NCBI RefSeq assembly: GCF_910592395.1
Contig: NC_088309.1
Location: 8,436,501-8,500,500, forward strand
From: Lineus longissimus
Taxonomy: Eukaryota > Nemertea > Pilidiophora > Heteronemertea > Lineidae
Direction of reading: 5' to 3'
Length of the DNA: 64,000 bases
The first letter of the stretch is position 1. The number at the start of each line of letters is the position of its first letter. Below, piece after piece: positions 28,701 to 40,700 of the stretch. The notes under the pieces were generated by a model. It was not told the origin of the DNA. It ran no database searches and saw only the letters and a list, made by a program, of their open reading frames with translations. The position numbers and the translations under genes were made by a program.

Positions 28701-31700
28701 GACAAGTTGCAATCAGATGGTTGTGAACCGTCTCTCACATGATGCTTAGCAAGCACTATATCCTACTTCGTGACTTAAACTTTGCTAGGTTATTAATTAT
28801 TAATGGTTCCACAGCAACGCAGAGAGTATTGGCATGACATTGATTGTAGCAGAGGTTGAAAAACGGAGACCCCGATGGGCAGTTACTGTACCGCAAAGGA
28901 GTCAACATTGTACCAAAATCGTTTAACGAAGTTGACTTTGACGAGCAAATTAACTTATGTTCTTTTAAGAGATATTTGCTTTAGAATTATGACTCTACGG
29001 AGCATCTTTTATAGCCAGAGGTTTCACATGAAAGCCTGCTACCTCCCAAACATGACCTTAAGTCCTTAAGTAATTGGAGTGCTCCGTTTGAGAATTTCTG
29101 ATACCAAATCCTGGGATATGTGGTTAGAAGTCTCTCAGGGTTGATACTGTCACTTTCTGAAGCGTTTTCAAACCGCGGTAGAATTAAGCTCTTAGGATTT
29201 GCTTCTAATCAACGTCTCCGAAGTGGTCCGATAGGGCCGGTGGTTTAGGGAGGTCGTCTTTGAGGATTGATGAATTAATGAAAGCCATCGGTATGTCTAT
29301 AGGGCACCTTTGTTTCTGAATACTGAATTGTATTATATTATTATTCTATACATGTGCGATGTGCTTGGGACATCGAAGGAAAATCAACGTGGCTGCGAAT
29401 GACTTCAAAGCGTTTGGGAACGGCACGAACTATCTTTTTCGACCAAAGTGTGCTGAACATGTACCGTTGGTATTCGTGCAAGAACACAACTTCAGGTAAA
29501 TTTCATCCGAAGCGACTGTCGATTGTTTTCTTGGCAAGACGGAAAGGAAAAAATAATCTTCCTCCAGATGTGACGAGGGAGGACTGAGAAATGCCTTCAA
29601 ATGTGACAATACCGAGCTGTTGGGTATTTTGAAAACCTTACGAAAGCAACGTCCCCTCGATCCGCTAGTATCTGGTCCTTGGTAATTACCAAGTTCCTTT
29701 CATAGGAATCCTTTTCGGTTGCTTCCTTTTAACTTGTCACTAGGAATAAGTTACCCAACGACGTCATGTAGAAATGTCCATTGAAGACGATCCGAGATAC
29801 GCAAATGATTTCTCTTCAAATTCACATCGAGAAATTTATTTTCGAAAATTTACAGAATAATTCGTTGATTAAACCCATTCATGATGTTTCTGTGACTGGT
29901 TATCGAGATGTTCCTCATTCCCAGCATGAAAGCTATGGCATATCATGGATGGTTAGACCCTCATCGTTCATCAAATGAGATGATATCCAACGCTTCGTTC
30001 CTTTAAATCGGCAACTGGTATTTCACCCATGGAACGCTTTCATGAGCGGCATTATAGAATTCACAATTTTGTTTCGCTTGTGCAGCTGTAAAGGATGCGC
30101 ATCTATGGACAAGAAATAGCTGCAGAGCCTACAACAAGCTGAGTTCTCTTGTTACTAAGACATTCATGTGGATCTTAACACGGCTGTATAGGCTCGATAT
30201 CGAATAAAATGACTATTCTAAAACACCTCATTATTCCCGTATTTTTATGGGAGTGCAGGGGGTCTTGGTAACTCAGACCTACTGGGTTATGATTGATATT
30301 ATTCACCTCTTGGGAGGCGTTTTAGAATTCAAATTGAACCCTGGGCATCGAGTCTACATGAATACCAAAACCCTCTCGGGTGTTGCCCTCGCCTACGACT
30401 CTGGATTTCAACGACGTGTTAGCTCTACCTCCTCGGGTTTAATTACTTATTCAAACTATGGTCGCATTCAAATAACTTAATACTTGCGTATTTAACAGGA
30501 TTCTGGCCTCTATCATAGGGATTTGTGGCAGTATATTTAATTTATGCCGGCTAAAAATACGCTCGGTTCACTAAAGACACCGGTTTTTACTGATAACATC
30601 AGGGGAGACCAAGACGTTGAAACTGAAACTATAAATGCTGTTAGTGAAAGGGTGAACATGTATACTTTTATTCGTGATTCATTTAAGTATCATGCCTTAT
30701 ATAAATCCCTGTACCCTGGATCAGTATCATAGTCAACATAAAAAGTTGGCCAACCACAAACGCATTAAAAAAAGTTGACCAGGTGCTATCCTTCTCTTTT
30801 CTTTGTAAAATAAACAAAACCACCAACAAACTAATCAATATGATATGAACTGACACTTGAAGGTTGTGATACGACTTTTTAAGATATATGGTTCAAAGCC
30901 TTTTTGAGTTCACTCGAAATTATCGAAGTAACGATATGTAGTCCCTGTATCAACATCTGCGTCGATGGCAAGCAATTGATCTAACTCCGGTTATCACATA
31001 ATGTGTAAGTTCTTGGGAACGCCAGTATCTTTTATTTATAGATTTGGGGAGATTTATTGCAAAATTGATATCGATTTTTTTTCATCCCCGGAATGTTGAT
31101 AAGATGTTCAGAGATTTCTCGTACGTCATTATAATGGTTCTCCGTCGATTGCTGGAAAATGATCGGAATTTGCACTCAACGCAGAAAAGACAACGATCTC
31201 TCTGTCATGAGCTCCGGCGGTTCTTTTAAAAACTTTTGAATTGATGACATATCTTGTCAAGTCAGGTCACTGATGAGTTCTGGGCGGGTATTTACTGATA
31301 GTCTGTTATTGTTTGTAACATAACCTCTTCCTCTGGACGTTCTGCAGTAGTAAAACAATGACGTTTCGCCTGGTCCCAGTCCGTATTGTTGCTACGAAAT
31401 CATGAATTTCAGCCAAAGTGACGAAACAAAAGTTTTAGTCAGGTTGATTGGGCTCCTGATTGCTGTTTTTGGCCACAGACAGTGAAAGTTCCAAAAAGGT
31501 TCTCCACTGGCTCTATCGTTTACCGAAGAATACTTAGATTTGGTAAACCAAATGAATGTTCTTTTCTTGCGCACGCAATCCTGGTTTGTCATTTCTACAT
31601 CATTGACCACAGTTTCTAGTTGATGAAAGCAGTTAACTGGATGTGAGATTTCATTAATTATTTGCAGCATGATAACGATCTTTTGCAGGTGAAATATTTT

Positions 31701-34700
31701 CCAAAGGAATTCGTAGCTGAAATTTGATAGTATGTTCTCGGATATATCGTGGAAACTAGTCAAATCCCGTGTAACATGTTTCACTTTGTTTCGACCCCAT
31801 ATTTCAGTGTTTCCAAGCAATACACAACTAAAGCGACCATAACTTCAATTGGGAGGGGGAGGGGGGGCAGTAGCCGGCAGCAACTGCAAGGTTTTACTCA
31901 CTGACACTGGAGCCACAGGGCAGCTTTTCTAAAAACATGCCGCCTGCCTGCAGCGTCAGTATGGTCAAGTGGACGAACCTGTCTAACCTGATTTACCCAT
32001 AATGGTAAGCACTATAACTTGTTATTGGTTAAGTGTTTGGATTGTGTGATTTCCGAGTATGGTAAAACGTCAAGATGACCATGCCTTGATGAACATCATG
32101 ATGATATAGCATACATATTTGGCTACAGCTGATGAAGTGACTATTGGCGCCAATCTTATCTGAATCAGCAGAATATGAAATGAAGCAATTGACTGAATTT
32201 TGATTGAGAACAGTATCAATAGTGCTAAACTACACTTCCTCTATAAAGCAATTGCTATTAACATCACAATATCCAACCAATATTGAAAAGATGCTATCGT
32301 ACCTGTTTGAAACAAATTGAAGTCAAGGGTTGACACATAATAACACCAGATTTTGATTGCAAAATGTTTTGTCATGGCTAAAATGTCCCTGCCAGCCTCA
32401 ATCCAAAAATCTGTCATGTTCGGATTTGTATTCCAGAGGACATTGATTTTGGTCACACCAGTCCTGTCCTCTTCAGTATAAAGTTGTGTGTAATTATTAG
32501 GTAACCGGTATTCAATTTTGCTTACATGATAAAACATACGGTTGTCCTGTTCAGTTAAGCTGTTATCCGTTCTTGATATTCTATCGCTCAAGATCTCCTT
32601 CATTCACAGTCAAAAGTACTACATTATGTACATGTTCGTTTAGCAAACGTTTCCTTTGGGTAAAAATGTACCGATCATGCCTGTATTGGCTGCTCAAAGA
32701 GTACATCAAGCATATGCTAAACCCTACAACGTGTTGAAGCAAGATACGATGTATTTTTATGGCAGTAATGATCATTCTAATAAAAACAGCATGCCTTCCA
32801 TTTGACATGCTTGGATAATTAGATCGGTCCCTGTGAATTGCCTGCAAATTTATTTCATGGGAGCAATGGAATTTCCTATCCGTCTCTTTTATTATTTCAA
32901 CTCGACTGGCATCATTCGTGATCCATCCATGACGTGCTAAATTGGATAAAATAAATAAAAAACAACATATCCTTTTAATTTTTTGTTTTCACTATGACTC
33001 TTTAACAAAATAGAACTACGCAAAGGTCGAAGTCTCCGATAGCAGTGTAGTTATTCAAATAATTACCTGTAACGGACCACCCTAATTAAACATTAGACGC
33101 GCGGAAAACTGTTGTGAGTTGGCCAAAATTTTAGGGGTCAATGGAATTGGTCAGGAATGCCTTTCAACCCTTTTCGGCCCCCAATTTCACCTGTCTTACC
33201 ATGATTCCAGCGAGGCTACAGTCGGTTTCCCGGCGGCCCTTACCTGGTACTCGGTATAGTAATTTGAATCAACATCCTGGATAAGTAGGGCAGAAAGCGT
33301 CTATATTGGCCTCCTTACTACTTACATCTTACGATCTGTTTTCGGTAGCCGGGCTATGGCATGTTCAGTGCTAAGATTCTCTGTTTATCTCAATGCGGAC
33401 TTTTAAAATGTCACATTAGTTTTATGATGGCCCGTATCTTGCTATTGTAAGGGTGGCAGCCAATGCTCGTACTCTTCCTATCAGAAGCTTCGGCAGCAAA
33501 CATTAGCGTAAGCCATTAATCAAAAACAAGGCCAAGATGTGGTCCCATTTAAAAAAGATACAGATAACATTAATCAGTCCAAAGTCTAATCAGAAAAGGG
33601 CGGATGCTTTCATTCCGTATCAATTGTTCTGTCAATGATGATTGCGTTGGTTTTTAAAATCATCAGTTTCTTGAACACGTTGAATGAAATCTGCCTTATA
33701 AATCAGCTTTTAATAGATTAGTGTGCATTTTTGCAAGCACTGTTAGCGGTCTAACGTGATTAACTGTGGTAATCAGTACCGTTAGGATAGCTGCAAATTC
33801 CTAATCAACACTGCACTCCCCCTCAAAAAGTCATAACTATTTAATATAATCAATGCAACGTTAGATAAACGATATCCTTAATGAAACTTGTTGAATAAAT
33901 AAGTCAGTGCGCTAAAATTAGTACTTCGAAGAGATATGTATAGCCTGTTATTGACAGAGTATTCAAAAGTTTTGGGTTTCCGTGATACTACGTGCACATA
34001 TACAGATATAACTGTCCCTTAGAAAGGTACTTCGGTGGGGAAATTAGATTCTAATCTACTACATGTATATTTTTATTTAAAACATTCACCTTGACATAAG
34101 ACACATTTTCTTGGTGACAGTGATTGACAGTGTTACACTCGTCTGAACCGTTGTATATATGCGTTAGAAGTTATCTGCTGCACTTTAAAACACGCTCGGC
34201 AAACTGATCATCAGTACAGACACGCTATGGTTTGAAGAAATACGTTAAATACCTTCTAGAACATAATTCACCAGTTTCAATAAGCCCCAGATATGACGGC
34301 CCGGCGACAACGAAGCCAGCATTTTTCCCGACCGTGGTTATTGACGGATGGGTTGCTATGAATAAACATTAATCAACGTCAAAAAAGAAAAGAAAATCAT
34401 TTCATTGCACAAGAAACCTGTAATTAAAATCACGTGCATGTAATTTGTGATAGTATAGAGTCTGGCCGCATAGGAATATATACAAGAGCGCTTATTTCTT
34501 AACCAATACGAGGGGATTAGAGCATTATCACCACGCATCACTGTTGGATCATAAGACCTAATTACCTCTTTAAGGTGGCTTGGTTAGGAACGATAAGAAA
34601 ACGAACCATTCTATCCTTCTTTTTGCGACATTGATGGGCTATAAAGTCCCCAGGATAACATTACGGTATACGCATGGAAGCACCGCTCTTCGTTTTTCTC

Positions 34701-37700
34701 AACAACGCAAATGATAGTTTGGTTGGTAACCTCCGATTGCCAATAAATTCTACTTTATACAGTTTTATAAAAACCTGAGATAGGAAAGCAACACACGTGC
34801 CTCTGTCTAACAATCTGTCTAACACTACCGTAAAGTCTAGTGTGAGTTACGGAGAACGTACACCAAAGTCAGGAAGTTGCAGATAACGTTAGTACGAAGA
34901 TACGTATACTTTGAAAAATGAAAAATTGATGATTTTATTCAAGTGATAGACTGTCATGATTATGCATTGTTAGTGTTTCCGCATGGTTCTGCTTAGGTGG
35001 ATTACTGTTATGTTTACTTTGGTACTAAAGGCATCAGGCAGTCACCTCGCCAATATCATAATAATACCCATGCCGGGATTAAATTGTGTTCGACTGCAGC
35101 AGAACTAATCGGAACAACTTTCATGCGTAGTCAGTCACGTAACTCACCACCCTGACAATGGTCAGAAAGAATATCCCACAGCATACCGCTCAAGCCTCCT
35201 CTCCGAAATTAAGTTACCTCAGAAATGATATCTGACAATATTATATAAACCATGCATTCCAACGGGTGCCATATGTACTTGTGCATTCCATTATGTATTC
35301 CATGCACATTGTGTACATTCCATCTCGTACCAACCCTCTCGTAAAGATACCATCAACATTTTCTGATGTCGTCAATATACAATTACATTTATCTTCAATA
35401 CTGTTATTGGACTATCGTAATGCGAGGCGAATATCACTCATTACATTAAGCTATGGGATGCCGACGGTGTCACAAAATGGTACGAATTATAGGAGGAAGG
35501 AACGTGCTGTGGCAGAAGTAACCAAAATTGGAGAGATTGTGAATTGGACAGAGGATACATACGTGATTTCATTTTCTCATCAAGGCCCTTTGTCATTTTA
35601 TTGCTCCGAATAAAAGAACTAGCATCCTATTCGAGGTCGCAAACTTAACAAAAAATATCTTCCTTGAAATTCTACATGATGTCACATCAAAATGGTGATC
35701 CAAGGAAAGTATACAAAAAACGATAACAGGACAAGAGAACAGATATAAGAGTGGACATTGGGTTTCATAGGAATGGCAAAACTGACATTATGCTACCAAG
35801 TGTTGATGATTTTTTTCTTCTGCTCAAGGATCACGCTGATCTAGGTTGTCATCATGCCAGTCATATTGTTACTTTGCTTGGAAGGTTTATAACAGCTATC
35901 GATCGTGTCGTGTACTGGGCAATCAACACACGATTATCGGATCAAACCCTATGCACACGGGGCAGACATGGCGATCGTTTTCACATGATAATTGGGTCAG
36001 CATAGTCATAAATCAAGTGTTATAAGATTTCGAGATGCCGAGCCTGAGATCAAGATTGGTAATGAGTTGTGTAACGAGAACATTCACCAGTGATGCCAAT
36101 GTTTTTTATGTTTCCCATATCTTAGTGTGTCCATGCATTTTGATAGGCAGCTTGAGACACCGTTACTTTTCAATAAAGGAACACGGAGAAAGAGACCATT
36201 CTTTCTTTCAAGCGTTCCGAGGGGAAACAGTCAGAAACGGAAGCACCGACAATAACTCCGTCATCCCGAGCATCACGTTCTAGCACAAAGTTACTGTTGT
36301 TCTGTCTTTCTGTATTCGATTCCAAAAAGAAGTTTACATGTAATTGTTTCCACAATCCATGGCAAACTTCTTGAAGTTCAAAGTGTTCCTTGGTAAACTT
36401 TTTTTGGAAAGAAGTCTGGCTTTCCAATAATGAAAATGGTTACCTTTTTTCTTGAAAGTTTAACTAAGCTTATATATTCTAGGAGTATTTAGTACGCATT
36501 TCGCCTAATGCTTTGCTTTTATTGTTTAACATTTAATCAGTCGTAACTGGATATAACTGTCGGCAGCAGCTTTCTTGATGTACTAATAGTATCTAGTTAT
36601 AGAAATCTAGTAAAATAAGACATTGCTTTTTGTTAAATGCTTTCTTGTTTATTTTCTTTTGTCGTTTCTTGTTCTTTTTTGCCATACTAGTATTATCATA
36701 TTTAGGTGAGAACCTGAAGAGTGTGGTTACCATCATGTTCTCTACCGTAGGTTAAGAATAGTTGCAAGAGTTACACTGTGTGCAGTTCTGACCGCTCTTT
36801 ATAATGGCTGCCCCAACATTACATCCTATACATATATCTTAAAACGTATATCCCACATTGTAGCTGAACAGGATGGCGGTGGATCTACTCTTCTGGTATT
36901 AGAGGAAAATTAGACACTTGGGGTAAAAAGGCTGCTGATGCCAGAATGGCAGTCACGGCTGCTTACATGCATGGGTGTCATTTCTATGTTTACAATTACA
37001 TGTGCCTGAATTTACGATAGAACTATATCATACGGATCTCTGTATTTTTTTGCACATGATATTTAAAAAGAAGATCGATTATAAAGAGCGATGACTACGC
37101 CAAGAATTTCACACAGCAGATTGTATCTCTTGTTCTTCATAATGACCTTGACCCTTGTAATTACAGCCTCCATGAATGACCATTACGTTGTCCCTGAGCG
37201 TAAGTAGCCATAAAATGGCGTACGGTAGCATTTCATGTCATGCGTGTGGGGCATAACCATCAACTTAGAAGCTCTCAATATTACATGTTTAAAACAGCAA
37301 TACTTATCAAAAACCTGGGCATTTTGTGGTCTTGACGAATATCTGTCATGCTTATTCCTGTTTGCGTGGTTTGTTTCTGTCCGGCTGCTGTTAATGACAT
37401 TTGTGTGCTCCTATGCTTGAATTAGACTTTAGCATACAAATTTTTGATAGCAACTTAGCATCTGGTAATATTGGAGCAGGTATTGTCGACACCGACAGCA
37501 AACGCCAACGTCTCTCTTCGAATGGACTACTTCCCCATAGTCACACGAACCCGGGTAACGTTAAGCGATGTTCCTCGTCTTTGAAGGTCACGCCAGGTGG
37601 CGAATGGCGGAAGGAAAAAGAGCTTTTGCTATACAAAAGGGCTGAGTTAGGAGTAGGAGTTGGTAGTCAGTTACTGACATAAAGATATGTTGACAAGCTA

Positions 37701-40700
37701 TTAATAGAATTATGCCCTAATTATATCAATATCAATCAATTTTGACTAGACAATTAAATACGTCTATAAAATTTGAAATCATGAGGCCTATGAAATTCAA
37801 TGAATTATACCTTGCAGATGCATTAAGTCAATTTGTTTGCACTTTGTTATGGAATTTTAAACGTATATACCCACGATAAAAGCAACTCAAATAAAGATAT
37901 TTTGCCATCGGGTTCTAGGTTTTATCTTGGGACGTGGCAGGCAACTATATCTAACACCATGACAACAGCTCAAGCATACACTCGTTTGATTAAATTAAAT
38001 TGACGATTGTTTTGGGACGACGATGCAGGTACAACCTGATCTCAAAGTGGTTAAGATATTGCCGCATGTTTATGGAGAGCTTCGTGCAGGAAAACCCGGT
38101 TGTATTTTCATTCATGAAAGATATAATTGTTGTTACAAATGCACGTTTATTTCGTGTTAAACATGAATGCAAGTTTTAACCAAATATGACTGTTTTCATT
38201 AAATGTGTTTTGATATCTTTTAGATTTGTAATTAGCCATAGGACTCTGAGACTGCCAACAACTATAATTGACAATCATGCAAGACTGCCCCAATGTGACA
38301 TACATTTCTGTTATTCAAATCGAATAGAATTATCTGGAAAGTGAAGTTTCTGAACTAAGTTTACTGGACTAATTTAGCTTCTGAATCGGTACTCCGAGCA
38401 CGAAACATATTATTTCAAAATTCCCCTGACACGTTAAACTGGGAAATATGCTTTACGACTAACTTATCTATAATTGGGAATATGAATATTTTAAATGATA
38501 AATGTACTGCTTAAATTTCTCTAAAATGTTACTCTAAAAGCTTCAAATTGCTGGCAATGTACATACATCCCAACATGGCTGGTAACTCGAAATCAATCTT
38601 ATAAAATGAAACCAAATTTAAATCATACACAACTTTCTGAAGACAAATCGATAAGGCAGGACAAATAATGGCAATGGCGGTATCTTGAGGCATGCATTGC
38701 TACACGTTAGAGCATGAACAGCTCCATAGAATTTTCTCCTTTGTCTTTCTAATTAGAGCATCCTCGTAACTAAAAGACCAGCTTTTACCAAATTAGCTGG
38801 TTAACAGTTTTAAATCTCTCAGCATGGGTTGGTGTTTCTTCACATTTTTCGGTTGAGATCTTTTTATTCTTTCAGGTAGACACATGCACTTTTCCTGTAA
38901 GGTAAAGCGGTACACTTATAACCCTGGTTCAATCATAGCCCCTGGGTGTAGAAAACTGCAACTGGCAGTACACATGCTATAATTTTAGTAGGACTATAAC
39001 TGTACGACCTTACCTTACAATAATATGTCCTTGAAAATGTCCAAATGCATCCCCAGCACCACCACACATGACCAAAACCCAAACCTTGGCATGCACAGTC
39101 AGCTGTTTTCCAATCACGCTGGTTCTGTTGTACACTTACTCGATGTATTTTCCGATAGCTTCTATCTTTTGTCGTGTCTGAACATGTTTGGTCCCACGAT
39201 TCGTTCCCCCATCCTTTCCCTGTAAAGAGAAGACAAACACGTGACATTACATTCACAACATGCACAACAAAAGTATTTCAAAATCAGATTGACGTAACTA
39301 ATAGGCTTCGTGATCTAACATGATGGACTAATTCCAGCATGTCCATATACGAGCGAGATTGTTGCTGTTTGAGCTGGACCAGTCATATATATTTGGCAAA
39401 AGCTTTGGCGTATCTCTCGTAAGTTGTTGAGAGATATAGCGAGACAGTCCCAAACAATGTCTGAATCTATGCCCAGTTTACTTCAAGCGTGATTGCTTGA
39501 TGATCGCTGGTGCTTTGAGTTAAAGCTCATATACATGTAAATATCTTATCAAAACAAAATATACATTCTCTCAATTCAAGAAGTCTCTTGACAATCCATA
39601 AAGTCGTTCTCAGCAGAATATCAATAACATGTCTCCACTGTCCAAAAACTTACTAGCTTCCTGGTCATTGTTTTAAGTCCATCAAAAGATATGAAATATT
39701 ACAATCATGGTTATTGTTAGTCCATACCTCAACAAATCACCCCAATATTCATATAACGGCCATGTTAGCCACAACGTAATCAATTTGGCCATGTCTCTGC
39801 ACTAGAATACTGGCTGGATCGGATTAATTGGAAACTATGTCATTTGTGATATCCCATAAAAATGTCCCGGCCATAGCCTTATCTATTTCTTGTGACCAAT
39901 TTAAGATCGTGTTCATGAGAAATCACAATCCAATCGACAGCAAGACCGAGCTTGATTATCAAGGATAGTGCAGAAGTACAAATCGAGGAATTCAGTCGAT
40001 GAATACGATATCGATTTATCAGATTAACACCCCATTCCGCCCTGAAGATCCCATGCTAAATCCGTCATCATTCTGCACACATATCTTATATGATATCCAC
40101 CAGCTTTACTTATATCTCAGATGATACAGACTAACGAAGCTGGTATCGGACAGTATATGGCTAATAAGACGCTAATATTACTTTTACATGTCTGAAAGAC
40201 GTCTTTGTCTATCGATGATATGATAGCCAAGGATGGCCTCTTGTCTTTCGTAAAAGCTCATGATTATTTTTCTACCTGAACAAAAACTTTGTCCAGCTTA
40301 TCAAAAGCGTCTAAAGAAGTCTAAAGAAGTCTAAAGAAACCTGATTGAGAATTTCCTTGGCAAAAAATCTGGGAATCTGATAAAGAAAAGAGCGAATTAT
40401 CCACGAGCCCAATCAGACTTAAAACTCTTGACAAGTTCAGTTCATTGATTTAGGGAGATTTAGGTTCATACCACTTGAAAAGATTCCCAGGGATATAATC
40501 ATGGTGTAGCAAAATTCAATTGAAGGGCCTCATGCGTCAAAAAATGATATAAAAGCTACTAAGATGACAGTCTTCATGATCTCATCCGATAATTGTATAC
40601 ATGTTCTTACACGGCCTATAAATCTACAACATCGTGTCTCTTCTGGGTTGAAATTGGGGAAGACTAACAGACATCAGTGTTTTACTTCAAAGTATTGTAC

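Noticed and set aside
31392-31820. 142-codon minus-strand frame as a nested gene in intron 1
   Set aside because: No recognisable motif, no splice support, composition like the surrounding intron, length within chance.
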